64,000 bases of DNA from Bathynomus jamesi (taxonomy: Eukaryota; Arthropoda; Malacostraca; Isopoda; Cirolanidae), in the NCBI GenBank assembly GCA_023014485.1, contig JAJOZX010000089.1:1266001-1330000 (forward strand). Direction: 5' to 3'. Below the pieces are notes generated by a model. The model did no database searches. It saw only the letters and a list, made by a program, of their open reading frames with translations, and was not told the origin of the DNA. Positions 32,210-43,384 of this stretch are shown piece by piece. Position numbers and translations under genes: made by a program. Position 1 is the stretch's first letter. Every line of letters begins with the position of its first letter.

Positions 32210-33180
32210 GAAAACAGCAGTTTGGCTATTTGTAGCGGACAACGTTGATCTACATAAACTACTGCGAGAGAGTCATCATTCTCCTTTGCAAATCGCTTTA
32301 AGAACACCTACAGAAATATATGCAACCATTCAAGAAGACCATGGATATGTCCACTGCGAAAAGATTTCAAGAACATGGACTGCGAGGAAAAGTTGTTGTC
32401 AGAAATACTCGCATAATTATATTAGTGACGCGATAAAGCCAATAAAAAGGGTAGACCCAAAAGAGTTTGGGAAGGAACATCAAAATTGTCGTAATGAATA
32501 GAAGAATATCGGGGGGAGGAATGAGACCAAAACGAAATTTTGGGGGGGAAATGGAAGGTGTAGGTTTGACAGACGACGAACCCACGAAAAGTTTTAATCT
32601 AAATGAACCAGTAAGACTAAAACATTGTGGTAGCTCTAAGGTGTGAGGTTGGTTCAGTTCGGCTGAAGTGGGTGATCTCATAAAAACTGATGGTTATAGG
32701 GTTAAGACGCAATAACACACAATTTCGGTTCACCTTCCACTACAGATTCCATTTCGTTTAACTGAGAGCGAATTCATCTTCCAGCGACACAGCGACCCAA
32801 AATATACTGCAATACTCGACAAAACTTACTTCGAGAAACAGGAGCAGATTGGAAGGGTCCAAGTGCTCAAGTTTCCACCACAAACTCCTGAACCAAACCC
32901 CTTTGAGCAATTGTGGAAATAACTAAAATTAATGCCTCAAAAGTAAAGCCAACAATCCTACAGGATCCCTAACGTACTGTCTATTCGAAATGGCAAACCA
33001 ATTCCTACTGAAAGGCCGCAGGCTTTGGTTGATTTGATGCCTCGAGATGTGAAACTCTCATTCGTGCTCGAGGTGGTCACATTAAGTACTGAATACTGGT
33101 CTGGCTTTGTAAATTGTTGGCGTTTAATGTTATTTAGTTGTACTGTACCTCGCATTCTAAAATCTAAGTGATGTATTAAA
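32210..33180 (+). pseudogene. Degenerate Tc1-type transposase
   Basis: Scattered fragments in several frames: AKRFQEHGLRGKVVVRNT (HTH end), FIFQRHSDPKYTAILDKTYF (second catalytic block, usually DNDPKHTA), LKFPPQTPEPNPFEQLWK (third block, usually PPQSPDLNPIE). Order and spacing match a Tc1 DD34E transposase. TIRs are not found. An old copy. Confidence 0.7.
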
Positions 33181-34159
33181 CTTAGAAATACAAATATCTT
33201 TCTTTTTGTTTGCTTTTAAGTTTCTAACTATGCAGACTCAGACTTACGATCAGCTTTTTAATATATATATATATAAGCCACAGGATGAATATATTGTGAA
33301 GTTATATGAAATTTTCTCGACAATAACACGCCTTGTGCTCAACTTCTTTAAATTTAGATCTAAATACTGTATTAAATTATAACAACATCCGTTTTAGCGC
33401 TATTAATTATATTACTATTAATAATAGCAATAACAGAAAAAATAATAGCAAATTAGAAGTGATGATAATAATACTTTGTCAGTAGCATTAATATTGGTAT
33501 TATTTTCAATATTATAATAATAGTATTATAATTAATCTTATTAGCATTTATACTCAATGAAACAGAATTGAAACAATAACTGTAAATTATTCAATGAAGA
33601 AACTAACCCCCAAACATTAGCAATCAATCTTTCTCATTGTCTTCTTCGGTGGTCGCGCCAAAGCCTATTTTTATCTAGTCAGACCACGCTTCTACAAATT
33701 TCACACAACTTCGTGAAATCAAGAAGCCAGCGAGATCATAAATGTACAAAAATACCACAGACATCAAAACTTAAGTTTCATATCCAAAGCCAAATGGGTC
33801 AAAAGTCGTGAAGCTGCGCTCAAAATCTAAATGGCTCGTGAGCTTAAAATAAATGTTAAGGTCTCGTTGACTAAAAATTTTGTTTAAATCTTTTGTATCA
33901 AATTATTTGTTATAATGCGACTGTGGACTGACAAAAATTGGTACGCTTTGATCGCGGTACGCAGGGACACCAAACTGAAACCAATTATCAATTTAAGTTT
34001 CAACAAATTCAGCGTTTAATACTGCGGTCATACCATGATTCCATTTTTATGCACTCACTCACTTTCGTTTTTTTACTAACAGTATTCAGAAGAGAGTTTG
34101 TGGATCTAATGTTCGCGGAAGAGTACATCCACCTATTCAACTTTTACCTACAGACATAC
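33181..34159. other. Intron, AT-rich, no gene seen
   Basis: AATAATA-rich sequence with a (TA)n at about 33260. Nothing recognised. Confidence 0.55.
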
Positions 34160-34258
34160 CTGAGTTTGTTCCAATTTTGCCTTCAGTGACTCCACCTGAG
34201 TTTCCAATAGTTCTACCAACATTCCTTCACCAGTGCTGGCAATGGTCCCACTAGAATC
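34160..34258 (-). CDS. osp: osp exon x10: short coiled coil
   Basis: 99 nt, 33 codons, phase 0/0. Acceptor AATTATTCACCAG, donor ACTCAG|GTATGT. It encodes DSSGTIASTGEGMLVELLET then QVESLKAKLEQTQ, a coiled-coil heptad. Confidence 0.8.
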
Positions 34259-34722
34259 CTGGTGAATAATTAACGATAATGTTCAAAATCATTTTAATAA
34301 AACTTATTCTTTTCAATTAATTTTATTTCATTATAAGAGGAGGAACATTAAAACACGTTTTGAAGAGGACTCCTCAAAATGGAAGAAAACATCGGAATCC
34401 AAACGATGAAGAGGCTCTTTCAAAAGATAGAAAAGGTGTAGCCTTTATTAAACCATTACCTATCTCTTCACGACCACCGATACGAAACGCGGGAACTGGT
34501 ACCATATAGCCTAACTCTTGGATAAAACTTAACATTAAATCTACAGGAACATCCGGAACCCCTATTTCCACAATGGAAGAGGCTAGTTGAACCCCGAGTG
34601 TCACCTGATGTGACCCAACTCGTCCTCAACCGACGGAGCCAGGAGAGTTCTAATAAAAAAAAAAAAATAAAAAAAAAAAATGGGGAAATAGCCTACCAAA
34701 ACGACGAGAAATCTTTCCTTAC
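34259..34722. other. Intron, one unexplained ORF
   Basis: A minus-strand ORF of 76 codons (34374-34604) has no family I know and does not fit the flanking splice phases. Poly(A) tract at 34655-34680. Confidence 0.5.
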
Positions 34723-34916
34723 CCTCTCTGGCGTGAGATGTCTGTCCAAGTCCTGTATCGAGTTAATGGAATCGGTCTCTGACAGACAAGTGTTGCTGTT
34801 CTTGTTGATGGTCGGGGGAAAATCATCCCTCGTCGCCCTTCGGGAGGAAGGGGGAGATGACCTTGATCTCTGATTCAAGGTCACACTCCGGGAAGTCGAC
34901 CTCGAACTTAATCGGT
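34723..34916 (-). CDS. osp: osp exon x9: Ser/Arg-rich linker
   Basis: 194 nt, phase 1 in, phase 0 out. Acceptor TTCTTCGCAG, donor GAGAGG|GTAAGG. It encodes DRLSSRSTSRSVTLNQRSRS, then SPPSSRRATRDDFPP, then CLSETDSINSIQDLDRHLTP. Probably disordered and phosphorylated; this is inferred from composition only. Confidence 0.85.
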
Positions 34917-35208
34917 CTGCGAAGAAAGGAATGAAGGAATCAAAGGAACTGGTGTTGCTTCTGCGCAAAAGAAAACGGAAAAAACCGCACGCACGCACCA
35001 TTTATTCACTATAATTTTCTAATTCATAAAACTAGAGCGAGTTTGGGAGTTCACCTCAATCGACTCGTAGTGACAAAAACTTTTAAAAATCAAAATCGAA
35101 CCGCGAAGTCACTTTCTGCTGGAATGAACCAATAATCTTAGAATTACCCTGACGTTTCGATTACCTACTTTCAGTCATCGTTAAACCAAAAACTTTAAAT
35201 TGTTATAA

Positions 35209-35249
<41 letters not shown>

Positions 35250-35370
35250 ATAATATATATATATTATTATTGTACCGAAGTAACGAGCGTTCACTTAGGG
35301 TTTCAATGACTAATATTCCCGTCTCTGCCCTCCTCTACCCCTTAACCGAAAAAGGACTCGCGCATCTTAC
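34917..35370. other. Intron with (TA)n at about 35213-35268
   Basis: No gene; a long TA/ATT tract. Confidence 0.6.
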
Positions 35371-35522
35371 CGTAGTTACTGACGTCATCACGAGAATGGT
35401 CTTTGAAGGAGGAAGAATCTGAAGCCGTTTTGTAATCATCGTCGGACGATAAATGCGATCGTCCTATCGTCGTCAGAGAAGAATTTGTGGTGTCTTGTTC
35501 AGCTTCCGCTGACACCAAACAA
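35371..35522 (-). CDS. osp: osp exon x8: acidic Ser-rich linker
   Basis: 152 nt, phase 2 in, phase 1 out. Acceptor TTTTTAAG, donor TACG|GTAAGA. It encodes CLVSAEAEQDTTNSSLTTIG then RSHLSSDDDYKTASDSSSFK and DHSRDDVSNY. Phase links PH2 (x7) to x9. Confidence 0.8.
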
Positions 35523-35957
35523 CTTAAAAATAAAAAATAAAATTAGCTAATAAAAAAATTAAAAATTTCAAATTTAAAGAGAAACGAAGGAATAAAAACT
35601 ATAAATTAAATTTTAAAAAAATCAAATTTAATTTAAAGAACTTAGTTTTGTACCCAAGCAGTGGTTACTATATGCCAAACACTCGGTACTGGCACCACTG
35701 AGAGCCAACCATGTGCCAATGTTTGATTACTGAAATCCTTATTAGTGTCAACCAATGAAATCCAGTTACTGAATACCAACCATTGAGTGACAACTATTCA
35801 TCACCAACGATTAAACATCAATCCTTTAGCGCCAACCACTAATAGCTAAAAAGAGCATCAGTGGTTACATATTTAACTCAATATCAACCACTAAAACAGT
35901 GTCAACCAGCGAACTTCTCAGTTATTGGCAAACGTGCCTTTTCAGCCAATTGCTTAC
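35523..35957. other. Intron, loose ACCAACCA-type repetition
   Basis: 35690-35890 repeats short ACCAACCA/AACCAATG-like text without a fixed period. No gene. Confidence 0.4.
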
Positions 35958-36127
35958 CTATTACAGATGTCCTTGGTGGCCCCTATCTCCTTTTCCAGCT
36001 TCTCCCCCAACGTGAGGGGTCGATCTTTGGGTTCCTTGAGGTTGGCCGCATTCCTCATCGCCTGAATCCAGTTGGTTCGAATCCCGCTCGTCACGGCAGA
36101 AAAAATTAACTTCTTGTCGTCCCATGT
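35958..36127 (-). CDS. osp: osp exon x7: end of PH2 domain
   Basis: 170 nt, phase 0 in, phase 2 out. Acceptor ACACTTTTAG, donor AATAG|GTAAGC. It encodes TWDDKKLIFSAVTSGIRTNW then IQAMRNAANLKEPKDR. The SAVTSGIRTNWIQAM stretch is the last beta strand and the C-terminal helix (with its conserved Trp) of the second PH domain, very close in wording to MPRIP. It is followed by KLEKEIGATKDIC. Confidence 0.92.
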
Positions 36128-36172
36128 CTAAAAGTGTTAAAATTAATGCGGTGAAGTTGTACACTATTCATA

Positions 36173-36952
36173 CCGTAAAATATGGGAGGATTTTGGCTCA
36201 AGGGGGATCATTGGCACTTCTTAAATTAAAAAAAAACTAGTTTTATGCATAAAGAAACAGTTTCATGTAAAAAAGCACTCTTATCATTTTTAATCTATGG
36301 AATTTTGCCTATCTTTTCGTTTGAACACTTTTTACTCTATCTTCCTTAACTTATGAGTTATGTTGTGAACTTGTGACACTTGTGAGCGCAAAAACACCAG
36401 TTTTTCCGCTCACAATTGTCACAACATAACTCATAACCTTGGTTTGGTTAACCTTGGTTTTGCTTCCACCCAAATTGTTCATTCTGACAAAGGTCAAACT
36501 TGTCACTCCACCTTAGACCTACAGTTCAACCTGGAATCCGAACCATGGCCCACCAGCAGCCCAGCGTCTTACCCACTAGGCTACCCAGGGTACCCATTTA
36601 TCTACCAACCAATTTTTTTGGTCACATTTGTCACTCCACCAGCAGCCCAGCGTCTTACCCACACCCACTAGGCTACCCATTTATCTACCAACCAATTTTT
36701 TTTGTGTGGAAGGATTAACAGCTGGGTTTTGCTGCGCGCCGCCTGCCGTCACCGAGTCTCGATCCTGGGGCCGATGGATTCGTAGTCAGCGACGCTAAAC
36801 CACTACACCACTGAAGCGCATCATAAGTTAAGGAACAGAGGGAAAAAAAAGGTTTTCCATGAAACCGTTTCTTTTTGCACAAAATACATAAAGCCAAATT
36901 TTTTTAAGAAGTGCCAATGTCACTCCTTGAGCCAAGTCACCCCATATTACGG
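36173..36952. mobile_element. Foldback DNA element, 780 bp with a SINE inside
   Basis: Long inverted arms (about 36173-36360 and 36825-36952) starting CCGTAAAATATGGGAGG and CCGTAATATGGGGTGACTTG, flanked by TA on both sides. Arms share GGCTCAAGG, TTGGCACTTCTTAAA, AGAAAC(A/G)GTTTCATG and TTCCTTAACTTATGA. TA duplication and GGGGTGACTTGG ends recall pogo-like elements. The middle holds SINE copy S1 and a hairpin at 36352-36440. Confidence 0.82.
36445..36830 (-). repeat. tRNA-derived SINE family S, copy S1
   Basis: Minus strand. A pol III-like head (GACTACGAATCC, then GGGATCGAGACTC in place of a B box) and a second unit (TGGGTAGCCTAGTGGGTAAG-like) with an internal partial duplication. It ends TTTGACCTTTGTCAGAATGA, as in S3 and S4. 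It sits inside the foldback element. Confidence 0.78.
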
Positions 36953-37221
36953 TACTTCACTCGGAACAAGGAACAAATAACTCAAGAATCGTTCGAGGAA
37001 TTCCTGTTCCTGAATGTTTACACACTCATCAATCGTGAAGTCAGTCATTCATTATTTAGTTTTGAGGAAAACGTTTCATAAGTAAAGACTTTAAATAGAG
37101 CTACATTTGTTTTGGGGTCATTTAACGCTGAAGGGAGATTTAATAGCTTTTACCAATAAGTTCTTCGTTAAGTGTTCGGGAATTTGTTCCTCGTACCATC
37201 AGTCCCTAAAGTCGGGGATAA

Positions 37222-37312
37222 GTTTGGCCATTCTTCTTCTTCTTCTATGGGGGGTGGGGGAAGGTTCTCGCGGGCATTCGCCCTTGTCTCCTCTCCTGCC
37301 TGCATAAAGAAA
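37222..37312 (+). repeat. LINE A 3'-end fragment, opposite strand
   Basis: GCGGGCATTCGCCCTTG followed by CTCCTGCCTGCATAAA is the complement of the family A 3' end, 27 bp from the donor of exon x6. Confidence 0.65.
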
Positions 37313-37338
37313 TCCCTTAAATGACTGTAACCACTCAC

Positions 37339-37500
37339 TGTGATGACGAATCCGTAATTACGAGCCACGTCTTTCTCCCGCACGTCTTTGACCAATCCAA
37401 GGTCAATGACCCCGTCAAGGATTCCATTGTCTTCGGCACTGGGGTCCCGGAAAAACTTGAGACCGGTCCCCTCCAACACGAACCAATGTTTGCTCCATTC
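37339..37500 (-). CDS. osp: osp exon x6: middle of PH2 domain
   Basis: 162 nt, 54 codons, phase 0/0. Acceptor TAATTGTTTCAG, donor ATCACA|GTGAGT. It encodes EWSKHWFVLEGTGLKFFRDP, then GILDGVIDLGLVKDV and NYGFVIT. The KHWFVL strand and the GVIDL strand are classic PH-domain landmarks, and the wording matches the MPRIP second PH domain. Confidence 0.95.
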
Positions 37501-37873
37501 CTGAAACAATTACATTTTAACAAATTAATCAAAAAAATAAAACACTATTTAGTATATTATTAAAAAAATTGGCAAATCACTATTGTACTTAATTTCTCAA
37601 ATGACAACGAAATGTCAACCAGTTTAGCGCCAAAATGCCCATTACATAAATTTTGTACCATTGTATTACCATGAAAGTTGTCTATATTAAGCCTTGACCA
37701 AGGCTTCCCCACTCTTATTACCCTTCGGGCAATGGTCAAACACTTTGCAGACATTCTACCGACAAGCTTCAGTGAGTTGAATCGAGTTAGGTTAGGTCAG
37801 GTCAGGTCAGGTCATTAGTGTGGATGAAATTTGCCGTGATGAAAGTGGATCCGCATACTGTAAGTGTTTGTAC

Positions 37874-37983
37874 CTGTGAGAATGCTTGTTTCATAAGCCA
37901 TCCCTTCTTCATGTAGAGGACATCCTCGGCAGGAAGGTCGACCCGTTGCGTGTCCGAGGTAGCGGGAAACCGGTTCGATTCAC
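37874..37983 (-). CDS. osp: osp exon x5: start of PH2 domain
   Basis: Encodes ESNRFPATSDTQRVDLPAED then VLYMKKGWLMKQAFSQ, the first PH strand (KKGWLMKQ). Donor TCACAG|GTACAA is certain. For the 5' end I chose the AG at CCTCGAG because it gives the phase required by x4 (110 nt, phase 1 in, phase 0 out). A stronger-looking acceptor (CCCCCCTCCCTAG, exon from 38016) has the same phase but puts a TGA at 38008-38006. Confidence 0.85.
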
Positions 37984-38016
37984 CTCGAGGCCGCACCCGT
38001 CGGGGTCACCCCGAAT

Positions 38017-38421
38017 CTAGGGAGGGGGGTAGAGAAATTGGTACCTCACTAAGTGTATAATACTAATGGGTATGAACGGACCCCTGAAGGGCACCTCGAA
38101 ATTGGTAATTCAACAAACACACTTCGAGGGAGGGTATTATTTTCATAAATACCCAATGATAATTTCAACGTGGTATTTTTATAATATAAGGGGCGCTTTT
38201 AATGAGTTTCCTATGCCCCATTTAAAGACTATCCCTCGAAGGTATTTCAGTGCCAATGAAACACTAACAACAAGCGTTACCTGTTCGTTCAAAGAGGACT
38301 CTGTGACGTCATCTGAACTCATGTTGGTCAGTTTGTGTTGTTCTTGAGAGGTTTCGCTATCCCTCGTCGGCTTCACTTCATTCTATCAGGAGAAGTTTGT
38401 GTGTATATATGTATGTATGTA

Positions 38422-38478
<57 letters not shown>

Positions 38479-39404
38479 TCATTATAACATTTACCTACAT
38501 ATGCCCTTCAGGATACAGGGTAGCAACTTGGTATGCGAGTATAATGCCACCGTTTTGTATTTTTAACGGAACTCTAGGACCAACAAATAAACTGATGGAA
38601 GGCGCCTTACCTCTTTATTCAAATAAGCGAGAGACGAATTGTTCTTGGCCTGGTGAGAGAGTCGGCGATGTCTTTTAGTTTCTCCTCTCTCTTGGTCTCT
38701 TCAAGGTCCGAGATAATCAGCTGGTGCGAGAGATCACCTGTAAAACAACCACACAAACTCGTAAGCGATTTACATCGTCGTGGTTGACATACTGCGTACG
38801 TGTACGAGGGTTGGTATCAAAGTTTCCGGATACTTTGTATAAAATCTATCGTCGTTGTCATGGAAACTTCCGGACAAACCATTATGTTCGTTTGGCAAAG
38901 GATTGTCGCGTAAAATTATAACCTACAACTATAGTATATGCAAATTTGTAAATAAATTTAACTTTTTATCCCGACTTAACACCAAAAAAACCGTTAAATT
39001 CAACGTCAGATGACCTTTAAATATAATTTGCATAACAAAGCTAATAAAATATAACAAGATCTGAAACTCGATTACTGTCGCGTTAGTTTTTCCCTTCGGA
39101 ACGTAAGGTTTGGAGGGAGAAGTTAGTTTACCCCAAAAACACACCAACTTTTTTTTTAATATTTATCATCATATAGTTCAGTATTAATAACGTATAAGAT
39201 CACTTAATTAAACATAGTGTCTCGTTTTTTGTGAATATGTGATAATAGTCAATTTTTGTTATACTTCAGAATCATGTGAATCTGCCCTTGCGCAAAACTT
39301 TCTCACTCCATCCGCTAGGTGGTGAATAGGTATTATTCATTTTACTGGATAATGCAATATACGTGTATGTTGGAAATTATCGTCAGTTTCGTATCGCCTT
39401 TTAT
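38017..39404. other. Intron, (TA)n at 38405-38475, otherwise nothing recognised
   Basis: TG/TA microsatellite and about 900 bp of unique-looking sequence. No exon fits. Confidence 0.55.
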
Positions 39405-39697
39405 ATGTTGCCCTACCTCAGACCTACGGCTTAAACGTGGAATCCGAACCACGACCCACCACGGGTGGTCAGAAATTACAAAATTTTCACCCAAACTTGA
39501 TCTCACAACCTCCTGATCAGCAGCCCAGCGTCATAACCACTGGGCTACACAGGGTACCCATTTACCAACCAACCAATTTTCTTGTATGGAAGGGTGAACA
39601 TTCGATGAGCTGAGCGCCGCCTGCCACCGCTGAAAATCGAACCCGGGGCAGGTGGGTTCGTAATCAACGATACTAACCACTAAACCACCGAGGTGTG
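39405..39697 (-). repeat. tRNA-derived SINE family S, copy S2
   Basis: Minus-strand copy: head ACCTCGGTGGTTTAGTGGTT (A box), B box GGGTTCGATTTTC, second unit AGCCCAGTGGTTATGACGCT, tail near CCGTAGGTCTGAGGTAGGG. Confidence 0.82.
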
Positions 39698-39706
39698 CGC
39701 GCGCGC

Positions 39707-40045
39707 GCTCCTCAGTGGTGTTGTTAGCATCGCTGACTATGAATCCACCGGCCCAGGGTTCCACTCCCGGAGAAAGCAGTCGGCGCGCAGCTTACCAAAC
39801 TGTCCATCCTTCCAGAAAAAATAGGTTGGTAGATAAATGGTTACCCTGGGTGGCCGAATGGTTAAGACGCTGGGCTGCTGATGGGGAGGTCGTGAGATAG
39901 AGTCTGGGCAAGGACTTTGTAATTTCTGACCAACTGTGGTGGGTCGTTGTTCGGATTCCATGTTAAACTGTAGGTCCAAGATGGAGCAACAAGCTTGACC
40001 TTCGTCAGAATGAACAATTCGGGCGGAAGCAAAACCAAGCTCATA
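39707..40045 (+). repeat. tRNA-derived SINE family S, copy S3
   Basis: Plus-strand copy head-to-head with S2 across a (GC)n spacer. Head CTCAGTGGTGTTGTTAGCAT with B box GGGTTCCACTCCC. Second unit GGTGGCCGAATGGTTAAGAC is itself tRNA-A-box-like. Tail CTTGACCTTCGTCAGAATGA as in S1 and S4. Confidence 0.82.
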
Positions 40046-40059
40046 TATATATATATGCC

Positions 40060-41660
40060 TTTATTTAGAGGAAAAGGTGGTAGAAGCAATAAAGGAAAAT
40101 CCAAAATACTTCTATAGCTATGCGAAAAGGAAAACAAAAACGCGCGCCGCTATTGGGCCCTAAAGGAAGAGAAATAATGAACAAACCGACGATCCAAAAG
40201 AAATATCTGAAACATTGAGAGCCCAGTATGAATCAGTTTTTAGTACCCCAAAAAGTGACAAAGCGATACCTGACATAGATGCATTCTTTGAAGAGAAATT
40301 GCAAGGTGTGTGTATAACAGGCTTTGATTTTACCCCAGAAGATGTAGCGAGAGCTAAAGGACAAATGAACCACATTCAGCCGCAGGTCCAGACAATTGGA
40401 ACGCATTATTGATTAAAAACTGTAAAAATGAAATACCTACACCTTTATAGTGGATATGGAGAAGATCCCTAGACACGGGGGAAATACCAACCATCTTGAA
40501 AAGAGCAAACATTATCCCTATATATAAAGGAGGGGACAGATCTCGAGCAAAGAACTATAGACCAGACATGGGTTAATAGTAATAGGTAAAAGTAATAGAC
40601 TCTTACAGGATTTCTCAAGTAATAGTAATAGATCATAATTTTTGGCTGTAATAGTAATAGAAGGCAAAGTAATATATAATAGTCTATTACATTTTTATTA
40701 CAGTGGCAATGGACATATTGTGTGAAGAAAGAACTGAAAAAATGAACTAAATCTACTCTAAACTAAAATAAACATGTACAGTATGTGAACTAATATTGTG
40801 GCAAATTTTTCCTTCAATAGAGTAAAATTTATCAAGACTTAGTCCCTGAAATTGTAATGATTTTGTTGAAACAAATATTTGTTAACACACTGCTTCTAAT
40901 TGTATTTAAACAGACAAAGATCCTTTTCAAATGAGTGAAGTACCCCACATACAAAAGTAATAGTAACAGTAATAGATGACCAAGTAATAGTAATAGAAAA
41001 AGTAATAGCTGGAAAATAAAGTAATAGAAGAAATCAAAAGTAACAATAATAGTAATAGGAACCCAGTAATAGACCCCATGTCTGCTATAGACCAGTGTCA
41101 TTGACGTCCCACCTCACCAAAGTTTTGAAAGAATAGTTAGAGAGAAAATTTATGATTTCTTGGAGACACTGGAAAGATTCAACGAAAATCAGCACGGATT
41201 CCGATCAGGTAGATCATCCCTATCACAAGTAATAGAACACGACAACAATATTCTAGATGCACAGGAAGGCAATGACAACTCCGATGTCATATACACAGAT
41301 TTTGCTAAAGCTTTCGACAAATGTGATCACGGTATAATAAATAGCACATAAAATGAAAAATATGGGAATAGCAGGCAAAGTGGGAAAATGGATCTACAAC
41401 TTCCTCAGAGAACGTCTACAGGTCGTCAAAATTCAAGGTATATCATCATCCGAATCGGAAGTACGCAGTTCAGTACCACAAGGGACATAGACAGACATAG
41501 ATATAGACATAGACAGCGGAGTAAACAGCAACAGTATAGTAACATCCTTTGAAGACTATACAAAGATCAGCAGAAAAATCAGCGATGTAAATGAAGTGGA
41601 GGCCTTGCAGAGGGACACGAACAAAATACACAAATGGTCAGAAGACAACATCATTATTAT
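40060..41660 (+). mobile_element. LINE family C, copy C1 (split by a hAT MITE)
   Basis: Plus-strand RT relic. 40060-40440 encodes the region before RT (SETLRAQYESVFSTPKSD, ITGFDFTPEDVARAKGQM). 40440-40562 encodes ILKRANIIPIYKGGDRSRAK. After the MITE, 41160-41350 gives ENQHGFRSGRSSLSQVIEH and VIYTDFAKAFDKCDHGIIN, then MGIAGKVGKWIYNFLRER and VRSSVPQG. Same family as 56.46-62.4 kb. The ORF is broken many times. Confidence 0.85.
40563..41084. mobile_element. 522-bp hAT MITE inside LINE C1
   Basis: TIR CAGACATGGG, perfect 8-bp duplication CTATAGAC (40555-40562, 41085-41092). The interior is rich in AGTAATAG repeats on both arms. No coding. Confidence 0.95.
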
Positions 41661-42465
41661 TATTATTATTATTTTCACAACCGGAGATTGATAAATAATT
41701 CCTTTTTTAACAACTTTAAAGTAAATAACTTTGGGACTTAGATTATTTTATAAAGTTTTAATAACGCACAATTTGGAAAATGAATATTTTATTTTCACAT
41801 CTTGAAGCGTGTAAAAACGAGTAACTAGGGTTAAAAAAAAAACCCCTCTCAACTCCGATAAGACCAAAGTAACTATAAACTTGGAAGCAAACATCCGAAG
41901 CGAATCCGGAGGAGAACATCTGATTCTATATTGCACCTATAATTAACTTTTACTCTTTAGAAAGTGAAAATCCGTTTAGCGTTTGTCGTTTAAAAAGTTA
42001 CTCTTAATTACATCACCATTAAATCAATAAAACTTATAATGGACGAACAAAGTCAATTATTCAATTCCATTTCGGTAATTGTTTAACTCCAATTAAATAT
42101 ATTATTTTCTTTATTATTATTATTATTATTTGATAAAATTATTTTATTACAACTTAAATAATAATAATACAAATTTCAATAATTAATCAATTACTTAATT
42201 GTGCTATGTACGAAACAATGCAATTGTTAGTACGGCACAGATCATCCACTATACTCGTAGACAAGGAACAAGCTACACCTTAGAGAAAGGGGTTACAGAA
42301 ATTTTTAAAAAAAAGTGGAAACCCTTAAAGAGGGGAAAATTGGGGTGTTAAAAGAGGGGACAATGGAGTTTGAGAGGGGACGAGGATGTTAGAAAGAGGA
42401 GAAAATTATTGGAGAGAAGGTAGGAAAGGGCGATAGAGAGGAGAAAAAAGTTTGGATGCACCCAC
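41661..42465. other. Intron, (ATT)n tracts, no gene seen
   Basis: ATT microsatellites at 41654-41673 and 42110-42130, and a purine-rich GAGGGGA stretch at 42330-42440 just downstream (gene sense) of exon x4. Confidence 0.55.
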
Positions 42466-42936
42466 CTGAGGGCCTAATAATATTATTAGACGTTAGGAAG
42501 CGCTTCACGGAAGGGAAATCCGAGTATCTAATACGAGGGGTTCTACCCCCTTCCCCCCCTCCCTCCTCCCTCCACGCATGCACCGTCCCCCCGCCGGGCC
42601 TCAAGTGGGGGTTGGCCACGAAGGGGGAGACGTAGGGGCTAGCCTGTGACGTCATCGATGACGTCACGGTGTTCCTCCGAGCCGCCCGTTTGTTCTTCCA
42701 GTTAGTATAGTCGTCTAAGAGGTTAGTGCGGGCGGGGTTGGGGTTGACCGTGGGCGTAGTGGGCGTGATGGTGTTAGTGGGGTCGTAGGGTGGTAGAAGA
42801 GACACTTCGGACTTACTGCGGGGGTGGACCAATCCTCTCGCCTCGCGCTTCGCCGTACGACGGGTCCGGGGGCGGTGCCCCAGTACCTTGTCTTGGGTTG
42901 GGGGGGACTCCGAGGTTGGGGGATTGTCGTGGTAGT
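42466..42936 (-). CDS. osp: osp exon x4: Pro/Ser/Thr-rich linker between PH1 and PH2
   Basis: 471 nt, phase 1/1. Acceptor TCTTGTCTCCCCCAG, donor CCTCAG|GTGGGT. It encodes DYHDNPPTSESPPTQDKVLG, basic RPRTRRTAKREARG, SKSEVSLLPPYDPTNTIT, LLDDYTNWKNKRAARRNTVT and FPSVKRFLTSNNIIRPS. GC-rich against AT-rich introns. Probably disordered. Confidence 0.85.
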
Positions 42937-42984
42937 CTGGGGGAGACAAGATGCGCCCGTCAATATATATATAACGAACGAACG

Positions 42985-43172
42985 AACGCGCGCGCGCGCG
43001 CGCACGCACGCACACACACACACACATTTGGGAATTTCTCAGTGACCGACAAGTACGAAAATTCGCCACTAAATCAAAATAGTAACGTGCAACTTACGAA
43101 AACTTTTCAGTTTAGTGACGTGTGCAAAATTAATAAAAAACATTCAAAAACAAAATACACACACACACACAC

Positions 43173-43212
<40 letters not shown>
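42985..43212. repeat. (CG/CA)n and (CA)n microsatellites
   Basis: GAACGAACG, then CGCGCGCG and CACACA (42975-43026), and a second CA tract (43157-43212). Confidence 0.95.
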
Positions 43213-43214
<2 letters not shown>

Positions 43215-43384
43215 AAAAAGGTGACGTTTGAAGGAATGCATTAATGTAAAAAATATGACGCGACTCATGACGTAAAATGAATGCATGAATGAATGAGTTA
43301 CTTAAGAGTAAGGCATCCAAATAAATGACCACCTCCCAACAAGAATGAAAGATAAATGACGTTAACACGAGTGAGTGACGTTAC

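Noticed and set aside
34374..34604. 76-codon minus-strand ORF as an extra osp exon
   Set aside because: No good splice borders that keep the phase between x9 and x10, and no recognisable motif.
42790..43215. 141-codon plus-strand ORF
   Set aside because: Antisense of exon x4 joined to CA microsatellite text.
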